64,000 nt of DNA from Stramonita haemastoma (GCA_030674155.1 CM060328.1:35949816-36013815), one strand, 5' to 3'; numbered from the stretch's first letter, positions 44,306 through 55,998 are shown. Made by a program: numbers and translations. Notes: a model not told the origin generated them from the sequence alone.

Positions 44306-44620
44306 AACCAGTCACAGAAGATTTCTGAAGTCCTGGTAATGAAGGCAGCCCTTGCAGTGATGGAACGAGTCTTTGAAATGATGAAGATGTCCTTGTGATG
44401 ATGCAGGAGTCTTTGAAATGATGATGTCCTTGTGATGATGAAGAAACCCTTTTAGCAATGAAGAAGTCCTTGCGATGATGCATAAGTTCTTGCGATGAAG
44501 ATGTCCTGATTAAGTTGAGCCTTTGTACTGAAGACATCTTTGCAGTGATTATGAAGTCCATGCAGCGATAAAAAAAAGTCCTTGCGATCAAGAAGTTCTG
44601 GTAAAGATGAAGACCTGGTA
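44305..44620 (-). repeat. Module M6 minisatellite (U1)
   Basis: Irregular 'gtccttgtgatgatga' units. The near-identical counterpart in U2 is 54740-55045. Confidence 0.8.
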
Positions 44621-44884
44621 ATCATACAAACAGAAACACATTATCTTAAAACAGATACATTTCTGTAAGTAATGAGCAAGCCATTCAAAAATAAAATAAA
44701 ACAACATTAAGGACGAACAAATAATCACAAAAGATAATACAGGAGGTAACATTAACATGTCATGTCTTCATACTGCTCTCTATCTTGCAAAACATGTTTA
44801 CCGTTTTCATCAGTAGAGAAAACTTTTCCACTCCCTTACAATACACACAGTATCAATGTCATTTATCTCCAACAGCAGTATCCA

Positions 44885-44980
44885 CAGAGAACTTTACCAA
44901 CACTGTGCTACCAGATCCAATACTGTTTTAACTGTATAAAAAATGAAGACAATAGACAGCAGAATCGTACCTTGCAAGGA
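44885..44980 (-). pseudogene. RT-core fragment 6
   Basis: The minus strand reads LQG, then a diverged ILLSIVFIFYTV, and later LVKFSVDTAVG where other copies have IKFSDDTALG (one catalytic Asp replaced by Val). Confidence 0.7.
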
Positions 44981-44999
44981 GCAAGTTAAAAATCAACTT

Positions 45000-45460
45000 T
45001 TAAAGTCCTGCTGATGAAGAAGACTGAAGTCCTGGTGATGATGAAGACTGAAGTCCTGGTGATGATGAAGACTGAAGTGCTGGTGATGATGAAGACTGAA
45101 GTGCTGGTGATGATGAAGACTGAAGTCCTGGTGATGATGAAGACTGAAGTTATGGTGATGATGAAGACTGAGGTCCTGGTGATGATGAAGACTGAAGTTA
45201 TGGTGATGATGAAGACTGAAGTTATGGTGATGATGAAGACTGAAGTTATGGTGATGATGAAGACTGATGGTGATGATGAAGACTGAAGTCCTGGTGATGA
45301 TAAAGTTTGAAGTCTTGGTGATGAAGAGACTGAAGTCTTGGTGATGAAGAGACTGAAGTCTTGGTGATGATGATGACTGAAGTTATGGTGATGATGAATA
45401 CTGAAGTTCTGGTCATGATCAAATCTGAGCAATGATGAAGTTCTTGTGATGATGATTTTC
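45000..45460 (-). repeat. Module M7 minisatellite, 24 bp unit (U1)
   Basis: The unit is 'gaagactgaagtcctggtga' plus 'tgat'. About 15 copies, mostly exact 24-mers. Open in several frames on both strands because 24 is a multiple of three. Confidence 0.92.
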
Positions 45461-45660
45461 TGTCAAAAACACAAGAAGAAATACAATATTATCTAAAAAC
45501 AGATGAAATAAATCAAGAGCAAGACAAAGTTCTGTGCAATTTTTTTTTTTCAATCTAAATCAAATTCTCACATAATACAACACAGTATAACACTGATGCT
45601 TTACAATTCATGCAGCCTACTTTCGCACTACAAGTTTTAGTCAGAACATCTAAGTAGGAA

Positions 45661-45735
45661 AGGGTCACAATGGTTTAGATGTTCACCTGCCTAACAAGTA
45701 AACCGAGAGATTCCAGGTTCCATTCCCAGCCTTGC
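45661..45735 (+). mobile_element. tRNA-like SINE head (Val-AAC-like loop)
   Basis: 'gtcacaatggtttagatgtt' (A-box region), a 'cctaaca' loop resembling the tRNA-Val(AAC) anticodon loop, and 'ttccaggttccattccc' (B-box). Its copy in U2 is at 55932-55998. Confidence 0.65.
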
Positions 45736-45829
45736 CCTTTTTTCCCAGTTTGATGGGAAAATCAAAATGAATATCAAGTCTTTTCTAGAAAACTGTAAAC
45801 CAGATGGACCCATGTGCTTTTCTTTTTAT

Positions 45830-46190
45830 TTATTTACTTAATTGTTCTTTTATTTCAAGGATAATGGAATAAGCAATCATGTGCTTTTTCAGATCCAGTC
45901 CCCATGTGTATGCACTTTTGTCAATTTTGTCATCTGTTTCCAACAGTACAAAATAGACTGTTCCTCCAAAACGGGAAACAGCTTTTAGTGTGTGTGCAAG
46001 ATGTTCTACATGCATTCACACATGGTACCTCAGCTTATATTCTCATCCGAAGGACTTTTGGGGGTAGTGGAGTTGGGACTGATGTTATCTCCTAGGGAAT
46101 ATATCCCCTTGAACACGATTCAAACACAGGTCAGCTGATCATGAGTGCAATGTACAATGTTCAAACCAACCAAGCTATCCCATTACAGAC
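45830..46190 (-). mobile_element. SINE-A, near full length (U1)
   Basis: T-rich tail and 'caaggataatggaataagc' at the left, 'cattctcatccgaaggactt'-like body, tRNA-like head at the right. Shared with U2 (56090-56470) but absent from U3, where the segment is deleted. Confidence 0.82.
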
Positions 46191-46224
46191 TTGTGTACAT
46201 CAAAAGTATCCTTCAAGTCAGAAT

Positions 46225-46340
46225 CAACAGCAGTTTTATTAGGTCACATAATCAACAGTGTGGTATCAAATCCAATCCAATTAAAATCATTTATAAATAT
46301 AAAGAATATAGAGCAGAGGTGACAGAACCATACCTTGAAG
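46225..46340 (-). pseudogene. RT-core fragment 7
   Basis: The minus strand reads LQGMVLSPLLYILYI, then after a frame slip INDFNWIGFDTTLLI. The DD box is degraded. Confidence 0.72.
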
Positions 46341-46344
46341 GGAA

Positions 46345-47150
46345 TCAGTGAATGCTGACTTGACAGTGAAGAAGTCCATGCAGTGACACAGTAGTCCTTG
46401 CAGCAATGAGATGCTTGTGGCAATGAAAAAAAAGTCTAGGCAATGAAAAAGCCTTTGCAATGAAGACATCCACGCAATGAAGAAGCCCTTGCAGTGTTGG
46501 TACTCTTTGCAACAATGAGATGCTTGCAGCAAAGGAAAAGTCTTTAACGTGAAGAAGTCCTTGCAGTGATGAAGAAGTCCCTACAGGGATGAGGAAGTCC
46601 TCGCAGAGATGAAGAAGTCCTTGCAGTGATGAAGAAGTCCCTGCAGTGATGATGAAGTCCTTGCAGTGATGAAGAAGTCCTTGCAGAGATGAAAAAGTTC
46701 TTGCAGGGATGATGAAGTCCTTGCGGTAATGATGCAGTCCTTGTAATTTAGTCCTTTCCATGATAAAAAAGTCCCTGCAGAAATGAAGAAATCCTGCAGT
46801 GATAAAGACATCTTTGTGGTGGTGAACAAGACCTTGCAGTGATGAGGAAGTCCTGCAGCGATGAAGTCCTTGCAGTGAGGAAGAAGTCCTTGCAGCGATG
46901 AAGAAGTGATTGCAGAGATGAAGAAATCCTTGCAGTGATGAAGAAGTCCTTGCAAAGATGAAGAAGTCCTTGCAAAGATGAAAAAGTCCTTGCACCAATA
47001 AAGATGTCCTTGCAGCAATGAAGTAGTCTTTTCTGTGACTAAAAAATCCTTGCTTGGATGGAAAACTTGCAGCAATTAACAAGCCACGAACAATTCCTTG
47101 CAACAATGAAGCTTTCCCAACAGCAACAAAAAAAGTCCTTGCAGCCATAA
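46345..47150 (-). repeat. Module M8 minisatellite (U1)
   Basis: About 35 units of 'gaagtccttgcagtgatgaa', 18-24 bp long. The minus strand has overlapping long frames (267 and 164 codons) whose phase shifts relative to each other; they encode permutations of SSLQGLLHHCKDFFITART. I do not call a gene. Confidence 0.9.
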
Positions 47151-47344
47151 AGAACTAAATTTCAGAACAAATATTAAATTTATCAGTAATAGATTGATCC
47201 ACATATTATTAGCCAAAAACACCGACTTTACAGCCATCTGATTGTGAGGTTTTTTTAATGGACAATTGAAGAAATCTTTTGATTTGAAATATGAGTTTCA
47301 AACTCGGTACAAAATGTGTAATGGCAAGAAAACCGCACAGTCTT

Positions 47345-48045
47345 TTTTTTTTCTTTTGTGGGGCCTCAAACCTATTTTTTACCCCATTTTTTCTATTTTT
47401 TCTTTTAATTTGTGGGGCCTCCAACCATCTTTTCTTTTCCCCATTCAAAAAAAAAAAAAAAAAAAGTATGTGGGGCCTCCAACCACCTTTTCTTTTCCCC
47501 ATGTTTTTTCTTTGAAAAAAAAAAAAAGGTATGTGTGGGGCCTCCAACCACCTTTTCTTTTCCCCGTTTTTTTTTTTTTCCTTTTTAAAAAAAAAAGTAT
47601 GTGGGGCCTCCAACCACCTTTTCTTTTCCCCGTTTTTTTTTCTTTAAAAAAAAAAGTATGTGGGGCCTCCAACCACCTTATCTTTTCCCCGTTTTAAAAA
47701 AAAAAAAAAAAAAAAAAAGGTATGTGTGGGGCCTCCAACCACCTTTTCTTTTCCCCATTTATTTTCTTAGAAAAAAAAATGTGTGGGGCTTCCAACCACC
47801 TTTTCTTTTCCCCATGTTTTTTCTTTAAAAAAAAATAGTGTGGGGCCTCCAACCACCTTTTCTTTTCCCCATTTATTTTCTTTGGAAAAAAAAAATGTGT
47901 GGGGCCTCCAACCACCTTTTCTTTTCCCCCTTTTTTTTTTCTTTTTTACTTTTTTTTTTTTTCTCTTTCTCTTCTTTTTATGTGTGGGGCCTCCAACCAC
48001 CTGTTCTTTTCCCCATCCCCCCCCCCTTTTTTTATATCTTTCATT
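47345..48045 (+). repeat. GGCCTCC array 1 (U1)
   Basis: About 11 copies of a ~30 bp core (TGGGGCCTCCAACCACC, then TTTTCTTTTCCCC) separated by 15-45 bp of poly-T, poly-A or mixed homopolymer. The first copy is a variant ('ggggcctcaaacctattt'). The core is far better conserved than the linkers. Confidence 0.93.
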
Positions 48046-48221
48046 CTCCTTTATTTTCATTTTTTTCTTTCTAGTTTCAGTTTAAATCACCTACACAAAC
48101 ACTCATTCAAATGGAAAAAAACTATCAAAGAAAGGAATGCTCCAAAAAACAGGATTAGAAAAAAAAAAAAATAATACACACTGGAGTAGATCATTTAGAC
48201 AGGAGCATTCTGTCTTCAACT

Positions 48222-48550
48222 GGACAGCCTAGTGGTTAGAACACTGCATTTACAATCTGATGACCTAGGTTCAAATCCTGTTCAAGGGTGTATTTTCCCC
48301 TGGTGTTAACATCAGTGCAGACTCCACTCCCCCCTAAAGTCCTTCGGATGAGACTATAAACTGAGGCCCCATATGCAAACACATGCAGAAGACCTTGCAC
48401 ATACATTAAGACTGTTCCGCTTTTCAAAAGAGTAGGCCATTGTGTGCTGGTGGGAACAGATGACAAAATTTCCAAAACTGCATACACACAGGGACTGGAT
48501 GTAAAAAAGCACATGAGTGCTTATTCCATTATCCTCGATATATAAAAAAA
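48222..48550 (+). mobile_element. SINE-A reference copy, full length
   Basis: Head 'agcctagtggttagaacact' (A-box) and 'aggttcaaatcctg' (B-box), then 'gtccttcggatgagactata', 'agagtaggccattgtgtgct' and the 3' end 'tattccattatcctcgatat'. About 320 bp; it sets orientation and length for the family. Confidence 0.88.
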
Positions 48551-49516
48551 AAATATATATATATATATACACACTCAAAACCATACCCCCAAATTCATGC
48601 TGCTTTAACAAGTCTGTTGCAGTCCAATCTGCCATGGCATTATCAGTCCTACGGCCACAGCATGGATTTGCCCACAATTCACTCTCTTCCTACCCACATC
48701 AAGAGGTACTTCAGAACCGGAATCTTTTAACAACACATCACAACAAACATCATTTCTGCACTACCAGATCATAAGAAGAAATTCAGTCTGATCAGAAACG
48801 ACAAAAAACATAAGGTATAGGAAACAACTTTTCCACTAAAAACATCATATATACAAGTAATGGTAATTGTAATGCTACATAATAAAATCATACACACAAG
48901 TACTATAACTCATGCTGCTTTCATAAATTACAAACATCCAGGCTAACCTGTCAACACAATTCAATGGACAACTGAACAGTTTTAACAATTTAAAATGTGA
49001 TTTCACAACTCACTGTAATAGTAAAAATGATGACATCTATGCAGCCTGATGTTTTCAACATTATTTTTTTCCTTTTTCTTCTTCATTTTTAACAACTTTT
49101 TTGTTCGGCCTCCAACCACCTTTTCTTTTCCCCATTTTTTGTGGGTCCTCCATCTTACACTTATATTTTCATTTTCTAACACCCAAGCTTTATGTCACAT
49201 ACACTAACATCTATTAAAAACAAAGAAACAAAAAATACATCAAATTCATGTACCAAAACAAGGGATTAAAAAGAATACAAAAAAAAGACCCATACAAACT
49301 GAAGTAGGGACACTTTGTCTTGAAAAAGCATGTACATCCACACATGCAACTGTGGTGCTGGTTTTACAACAGAAGCAAAAATCTTGCTTTAAATGTCATG
49401 GCTACTTGTCTGTGATAGTCCATGATAGCACCAGTGTACATATTTGCTTGCACTACAAACTATCCATCATGTGCATACATACATACATGCAAACATACAT
49501 ACAACATACATTCATA

Positions 49517-49517
<1 letters not shown>
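48551..49517. other. Unannotated interval with one stray GGCCTCC core
   Basis: AT-rich sequence without a recognisable gene. A single array core lies at about 49107-49137 ('ggcctccaaccacc'), isolated from the large arrays. Confidence 0.6.

Positions 49518-49575
<58 letters not shown>
49518..49575. repeat. (CA)n microsatellite
   Basis: CA run preceded by CATA-rich sequence. Confidence 0.95.
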
Positions 49576-49577
<2 letters not shown>

Positions 49578-49579
49578 TT

Positions 49580-49750
49580 ATGGTCAGAGCATTGCATATA
49601 TGCAGTCTGACAGCCTGGGTTTGAGCTACACCCATTCAAACATCCTTGCCGAATCCAGTCCTCAGGATGAGACTGTAATCTTGCACACATGTAAAAACCT
49701 GGTTTGCCTTTTGGAAGAGTATGCCTTGTATGCCAGTAGGAATGGATTAC
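49580..49750 (+). mobile_element. SINE-A partial copy
   Basis: 'tatggtcagagcattgcata' head, 'gtcctcaggatgagactgta' body, and 'gtatgccagtaggaatgg' where the copy fades. Confidence 0.6.
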
Positions 49751-49879
49751 TTAAAACTCAATGTCTTTTCCTAATTCGCATATCCCTGAATAAATACCAT
49801 GCTACTTTCTCCAAAATATCTATTTTTCTCAAATTTCACTCCTCCTCAAACTCGTTTATTGGTTTCAGGACAGTTCAGA

Positions 49880-50064
49880 TACCATAATGTCCATGTACCA
49901 TTGCATCCACCTGCCAGTGTATTCACATGCAGGATAGGGGTTAGGGTAAGTATAAAAAGTTAGTATCAGGTTATAGTTAGGATTAGGGACAGTGCTGTCA
50001 GTTTGTATGTATGTATGCATGGATGCATGCATGTGGACACAATGGTATATGGACACCATGGTAT
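49880..50064. mobile_element. Short MITE with ~32 bp imperfect terminal inverted repeats
   Basis: Left end 'ataccataatgtccatgtac' then 'cattgcatccac'; the right end is its imperfect complement ('gtggacacaatggtatatgg', 'acaccatggtat'). 185 bp, with no coding capacity. The interior has 'gttagggtaagt' and 'ttaggattaggg' sequence. A related fragment lies at about 15605-15760. I could not define a target duplication. Confidence 0.7.
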
Positions 50065-51115
50065 TCAAATTTTTTTTCTTTTAATCAAATTTTCATTCCC
50101 ACCTAAAGCTGAGGGTAATTCTGAGGGTTTTTTTTACCCCAAAACCCAAAAAATGCTGAAAGGCTTTTAGGGTGTTTTTTTTACCCCAACACCACGGAAA
50201 AGGCTCCATGGCTGAAACTTTTTTTAATCCAGTAAAAAATTAAAAAAATAAAAAGGGAAAAAGGATTTAAGTCTTAAGAAAGCCTTTTTATGCACCTTTG
50301 CTATAATTTTCCCTCAATTACATATGTGAAGATCCCGTCATTCATGTCAGTGTTTTGTAGGTTATGGAAACATGAACACATCCAGCATACATCCCCAAAG
50401 TCAGAATGTGGCTACCATCATGGTGGACAAAAACAGCCGCATATGTAAAATCTCACCATTGGTGAAGCTCAGAGCTCTAGGCTAGGAAAAAAAAAAAAGG
50501 AAAATGTAAATACATAACACATACTAAAAAAAAAATCACATGTATATATATGCATGCTCACAAACACGCACACACAGACACACGCAAACCCACTCATATG
50601 AGCGCACTTCCACACAAACTCACTTCTCCTACCCATCACTATAACTTTCCAGTGGAGAAAAAACAGCACACACAGACTAATCCATCTGCTGTGCTGGCTT
50701 TAGTAGCCTACCAATCACTGCATATTTGCCAATACTGAGTGTTGCTGTAAAATAGGCAGTGGCTTCCAATGATGAAATAAAACACTAAAAACAATTCTAA
50801 AATGCAATTCCATTTGCACACACACACAGTTCATACACACACTACACTAAAAACTGTGCAAGTAATCATTTACTTAATTTTCCATATTCATCCTTCATAA
50901 ACCCTCACATTTTCATCTAGTTGGTTTCAGTTGCAGCTTTACTATATCTACTGACAGATAAAATCTATTAAAAGCAGATGACTAAGTCTATGGATTTACA
51001 AGCAACACAAAATAGGGTCAAATTAATTGAAATCAAAAAAGCATTCTGAGATCAGAATGTGTTTTCAATGGACTTTTGATTTATGCTTGCAGGAAATAAA
51101 GGTATTTTTTACATA
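50065..51115. other. Unannotated interval
   Basis: T/A-rich sequence, including 'accccaa' patches near 50140-50200. A ~70 bp piece near 50410-50485 ('aaatctcaccattggtgaag', 'gagctctaggctagg') matches the 3' part of the SINE-A subfamily at 36.43 and 59.11 kb. No gene is visible. Confidence 0.55.
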
Positions 51116-51119
51116 CACT

Positions 51120-51345
51120 CAGCCAATTTTTTTTTCTCTCTAAGGTCTCCACCTTTGTTTGAAGGGGGGTGGGGGCAGAAGGGACAAGTATATTTTTCTT
51201 CTTTTTTTTTAGGGGAGGGGGGGGTCCTTTTGTCTAGTCTTTCTTCTGATTTTTCAAGGCCTTCCACCTTTTTTTTTTTCCATATTCTTTTGGTGTTTGT
51301 TTGGGGTCTGGAGGCAGGGAAGGATTTTTTTTCTTTTTCTGGGAA
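51120..51345 (+). repeat. Degenerate GGCCTCC-type sequence at the U2 start
   Basis: 'aaggtctccacctttgtttg' and 'caaggccttccacctttttt' look like worn array cores with homopolymer linkers. Confidence 0.45.
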
Positions 51346-51369
51346 AAATGAAGAAGTGGTCAAGATAAA

Positions 51370-51890
51370 GCACTGATGCTGAAGAAGTCGTGGTGATGAT
51401 GAATTACGGTGATAGGGTATATTCTAGTGATGATGTCAGTCCTGTGGACATAATATTTTGGTGATGATGCAATCTTGGCATTGACAAAGTCTTGGCAATA
51501 ATGAAGTCGTGACATTGATATAAAGTCTTGGTGTTGACAAAGTTTCTGTGATGATAAAATCTTGATTTTGATAAAATCTTGGCATTGATGAGGTCTTGGT
51601 GATGATAAAGTCTTGATTTTCATTGAATCTTGGTGTTGGTGAAGTCTTGGCATTGATGGAACTCTTGGCGTTAACAAAGTCCTGGTGATGATGAAAAGTT
51701 GGTGATGATGAAGTCATTGTGTTGATGAAGTGTTGGTAATGATGAAGTCCTGGTGCTGATGAAGTTTTAGTGCTGATGAAGTCGTGGTGTTGATGAAGTT
51801 GTGGTGTTGATGAAGTCCTGGTGTTGATGAAGTCCTGGTGTTGATGAAGTCTTGACATTGTTAAGTCTTCATGATGATGAAGTCTGGGGG
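51370..51890 (-). repeat. M5-like minisatellite (U2 start)
   Basis: Degenerate units of 'gatgaagtcttggtg' and, to the right, 'gtcctggtgttgatgaa'. Long minus-strand frames here are repeat-driven. Confidence 0.8.
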
Positions 51891-51892
51891 AA

Positions 51893-51942
51893 AGCGAGCA
51901 CTCTGACCACTTGGCTATCCCGCCCCCATGTGTCTTGCAGGA
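51893..51942 (-). mobile_element. SINE-D head remnant (U2)
   Basis: 'agcgagcactctgaccactt' and 'ggctatcccgcccccatgtg' match the last 45 bp of the full SINE-D at 59.5 kb and end at the same target site ('tgtgtcttgcag'). Confidence 0.8.
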
Positions 51943-51964
51943 AACCAGTAAATGTTTTTTTTTC

Positions 51965-52500
51965 TGAAGTCCTTGCTGTAATGAAGAAGTCCTTGCTGTA
52001 ATGAAGAAGTCCTTGCAGAGATGAAGAAGTCCTTGCTGTGATGAAGAAGTTCTTGAAATGATGAAGTCCTTGAAGTGATGAAGAAGTCCTTGAAGTGATG
52101 AAGTCCTTGAAGTGATGAGAAACTCTTTGCTGTATTGAAGAAGTTCTTGCTGTGATGACAAAGTCCTTGCTGAGATGATGAAGTCCTTGAAGTGATGAAG
52201 AAGTCCTTGAAGTGATGAAGAAGTCCTTGAAGTGATGAAGTCCTTGCAGCGATGAAGAAGTCCTTGAAGTGATGAAGAAGTCCTTGCTGTAAGAAAAGAT
52301 TCCAGTGGAGAAGTCCTTGCTGTGATGAAGAAGTCCTTGCTGTGATGAAGAAAGCTTTGCTGTGATGAAGAAGTCCTTGCAGTGATGAAGTCCTCTTGAA
52401 GTCCTGATGGTGGTGAAGGAATCCAGGCCATGAAAAAGTCCAGGTGATGAGGAAACTACAAGTCCAGGTGATATGAAGACCTGGCGATGATGACCACCTG
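51965..52500 (-). repeat. Module M1 minisatellite (U2)
   Basis: About 25 units of 'gaagtccttgaagtgatgaa' and variants, ending 'gaagacctggcgatgatgac' as in U1. Confidence 0.88.
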
Positions 52501-52774
52501 GAGAACATACCATCAGGAATGGGTTATGATTCCAAAACGCAGACAAGGGAGTGGGGTATGAGCAAGGCAAAAACAAAATGATAAAATAACAAAGAAAGAA
52601 GTCACAAATAATGACAGAATATAGTACACTATAATATTAATGTACCACGACTTTATGCATCCTACTTAAGTGCCACACATCTTTACTTTACTATGTACAT
52701 TTTCTGTTCATAAAAAAACACAATTCAACTTTTTTAGAACATACAGAATGTGTATGTTACTAATCTTCAAGAGA

Positions 52775-52880
52775 TGAGAAATAAGAGACCTTATTAACAG
52801 GGCGGTATCAGATCCAACACAATTAATATCATTTATATATAGAATGAAAAAGATAGGTAACAGAAACATACCTTGAGAAC
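52775..52880 (-). pseudogene. RT-core fragment 8
   Basis: The minus strand is in one frame: MFLLPIFFILYINDINC, then VGSDTALLIRS. The QG and DD ends are degraded; the central ILYIND stretch is intact. Confidence 0.72.
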
Positions 52881-52894
52881 CAGTAAAATTTGAA

Positions 52895-53140
52895 GAGGTT
52901 GTGTGATGAGGTTATCCTGGTGAAAACAAAGTCTTTGTGATGATGAAGAAGTCTTGTGATGAAGTTATCCTGGTGAAGACAAAGTCCTTGTGATGATGAA
53001 GAAGTCTTGTGATGAAGTTATCCTGGTGAAGACAAAGTCCTTGTGATGATGAAGAAGTCTTGTGATGAAGTTATCCTGGTGAAGACAAAGTCCTTGTGAT
53101 GATGAAGAAGTCTTGTGATGAAGTTATCCTGGGGAAGATC
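52895..53140 (-). repeat. Module M4 minisatellite (U2)
   Basis: About four ~57 bp units, the same as 42200-42590. Confidence 0.88.
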
Positions 53141-53489
53141 CTGGCAATCAAACAAACAGGAATACAATATTATCTATAAAAAAAACAATAACAAGAAAAA
53201 GAATATTATCTAAAAACAACAACAAACACAAAAACAACACAAATCTGTATACGTGATAAACAAGCCATTTAAAAAAATTTTTTTTTTTAAATATATGAAA
53301 GAAATCATCACAGATTGTAGTACAGTACTACACTAATGTATCATGACCTTCATTCTGCCCACTATCTATTCACATATATGTTTTACAATTTTAATCCCTA
53401 CATTTTTATTTACACCCCCCACCCCCACCCCCCTTCCAAAATTTAGAATATTCAGAATGTAAATCTCAAAAGTCTCCAAGAGCAGAACC

Positions 53490-53580
53490 ATCAGACTTTT
53501 ACCCCACAGTACTATAAGATCCTATATAGTCATAATTGTTTGTATAAAAAATGGAGACAAGAGACAGAACCATACCTTGC
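53490..53580 (-). pseudogene. RT-core fragment 9
   Basis: The minus strand has LQGMVLS, then a decayed VSIFYTNNYDYIGSY part. Two short extra copies of its LQGMVLSP edge recur at about 53645-53680 and 53735-53770 in a ~90 bp local triplication. Confidence 0.68.
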
Positions 53581-53589
53581 AGGGAACAA

Positions 53590-54370
53590 GTAAAAGATGA
53601 CTTGTGAATTCCTGGTGTTGATGAACTCCTGGTGTTGATGAAGTCAAGGGGAGACAGAACCATACCTTGCAGGGAACAAGTAAAAGATGACTTGTGAATC
53701 CTGGTGTTGATGAACTCCTGGTGTTGATGAAGTCAAGGGGAGACAGAACCATACCTTGCAGGGAACAAGTAAAAGATGACTTGTGAAGTCCTGGTGTTGA
53801 TGAAATCCTGGTGTTGATGAAGTCCTGGTGGTGATGAAGTCCTGGTGGTGATGAAGCCCTTTGGTCTGGTGTTGATGAAGTCGTGGTTGGTTGATGAAGT
53901 CCTGGTGTTGATGAATTCATGGTGTTGGTGAAGTCCTGGAGTTGGTGAAGTCGTGGTGTTGATGATTTCCTGGTGTTGTTGATTTCCTGGTGCTGAAGAA
54001 GTCCTGGTGTTGATGATTTCCTGGTGTTGATGATTTCCTGGTGTCGATGAAGTCCTGGTGTTAATAATGTCCTGGTGTTAGAAGTCCTGGTGTTGATGAA
54101 GTCCTGGTGTTGTTGAAGTCCTGGTGTTGATGAAGTCCTTGTGTTGATGAAGTCCTGGTGTTGTTAAAGTCCTGGTGTTGTTGAAATCCTGGTGTTGAAG
54201 TCCTGGTGTTGTTGAAGTCCTGGTGTTGGTGAAGTCCTGGTGTTGATGAGGCTCTGGTGTTGATGAAGTCCTGGTGTTGATGAAGTTCTGAGGGGGATAG
54301 AAGTTCGGGTGATGATGATCACTGAAGTCCCAGAGATGATGAAAGTTCTTGGGATGATGAGATTCTGTCC
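53590..54370 (-). repeat. Module M5 minisatellite (U2), longest
   Basis: About 40 units of 'gtcctggtgttgatgaa' with 15, 18 and shorter variants. Ends 'gatgagattctgtccaaaac', as in U1. Confidence 0.9.
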
Positions 54371-54629
54371 AAAACACAAAACCCACAAAACATTTTTATC
54401 TCAAAAGAGGAAATGAGAGCAGCTTATAAGCAAGGCACTAAAAAAGAAATGACAAAAATTACATTAATAAGGAACAAAAAATCACAGACCGTAGCATTGT
54501 ATAACAATGCATCCACACTTTATGCAGTCTTACATTCCTGCTACATATTTTTACCGTTTTTTATTCAGTACATTTCTCTCTATAAAAAACTCAACTTTAA
54601 AATACACACACCATCAACTTCACCTCCAA

Positions 54630-54735
54630 GAGCAGTGTCATCAAGGTATCTATTAACAGTGTGGTTTCAGCTCCAGTACAATTCAAATTATATGAAGAAT
54701 GAAGAGGACAGGTGACAGAACCATACCTTGAAGGA
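54630..54735 (-). pseudogene. RT-core fragment 10
   Basis: The minus strand reads LQGMVLSPVLFILHII as in fragment 5. One extra base downstream shifts the YLDD site out of frame. Confidence 0.73.
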
Positions 54736-54739
54736 AACC

Positions 54740-55045
54740 AGTCACAGAAGATTTCTGAAGTCCTGGTAATGAAGGCACCCTTGCAGTGATGAATGAGTCT
54801 TTGAAATGATAGAGATGTCCTTGTGATGAAGCAAGAGTCCTTGAAATGATGATGTCCTTGTGATGATGAAGAAATCCTTTTAGCAATGAAGAAGTCCTTG
54901 CGATGATGCATAAGTCCTTGAGATGAAGATGTCCTAATCAAGTTGAGCCTTTGTAATGAAGACATCTTTGCAGTGATTATGAAGTCCATGCAGCGATAAA
55001 AAAAAGTCCTTGCCATCAAGAAGTTCTGGTAAAGATGAAGACCTG
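54740..55045 (-). repeat. Module M6 minisatellite (U2)
   Basis: Near-identical to 44305-44620, including the end 'gatgaagacctggtaatcat'. Confidence 0.85.
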
Positions 55046-55319
55046 GTAATCATACAAACAGAAACACATTATCTTAAAACAGATACATTTCTGTAAGTAA
55101 TGAGCAAGCCATTCAAAAATAAAATAAAACAACAATAAGGATGAACAAATAATCACAAAAGATAATACAGGAGGTAACATTAACATGTCATGTATTCATA
55201 CTGCTCTCTATCTTGCAAAACATGTTTACCGTTTTCATCAGTAGAGAAAACTTTTCCACTCCCTTACAATACACACAGTATCAATGTCATTTATCTCCAA
55301 CAGCAGTTTCCTCAGAGAA

Positions 55320-55405
55320 CTTTACCAACACTGTGCTACCACATCCAGTACTGTTTCAACTGTATAAAAAATGAAGTCAATAGATGGCAGAACAGTACCT
55401 TGCAA
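55320..55405 (-). pseudogene. RT-core fragment 11
   Basis: Counterpart of fragment 6, with the same LQG edge and a worn DD site. Confidence 0.65.
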
Positions 55406-55429
55406 GGAGTAAGTTAAAAATTAACTTTT

Positions 55430-55735
55430 AAAGTCCTGGTGTTGATGATGACTGCAGAACTGGTGATGATGAAGACTGAAGTCCTGGTGATGATGAAGAC
55501 TGAAGTCCTGGTGATGAAGACTGAAGTCCTGGTGATGATGAAGACTGAAGTCCTGGTGATGATGAAGACTGAAGTCCTGGTGATGATGAAGACTGAAGTC
55601 CTGGTGATGAAGACTGAAGTCCTGGTGATGATGAAGACTGAAGTCCTGGTGATGAAGACTGAAGTCCTGGTGATGAAGAACACTGAAGTTCTGGTCATAT
55701 TTGAGCAATGGTGAAGTTCTTGTGATGATGATTTT
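55430..55735 (-). repeat. Module M7 minisatellite (U2)
   Basis: About 11 units of 'gaagactgaagtcctggtga', 21 or 24 bp long; fewer and more uniform than in U1. Confidence 0.92.
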
Positions 55736-55931
55736 CTGTCAAAAACACACGCAAAAATACAATATTATCTAAAAACAGATGAAATAACACAAGAGCAAGA
55801 CAAAGTTCTGTGCAATATTTTTTTTCCAATCTAAATCAAATCCTCACATAATACAACACAGTATAACACTGATGCTTTACAATTCATGCAGCCTACTTTC
55901 GCACTACAAGTTTTAGTCAAACATCTAAGTA

Positions 55932-55998
55932 GGAAAGTGTCACAATGGTTTAGATGTTCACCTGCCTAACAAGTAAACCGAGAGATTCTGGGTTCCAT
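55932..55998 (+). mobile_element. tRNA-like SINE head (U2 copy)
   Basis: Counterpart of 45661-45735. Confidence 0.65.

Noticed and set aside
51436..52431. 331-codon minus-strand ORF, and similar 260-280-codon ORFs at 46.3, 56.6 and 61.2 kb
   Set aside because: They consist of minisatellite units whose length is a multiple of three; overlapping ORFs in other frames are almost as long, and the 51.4 kb ORF runs across a SINE remnant. No gene is called.
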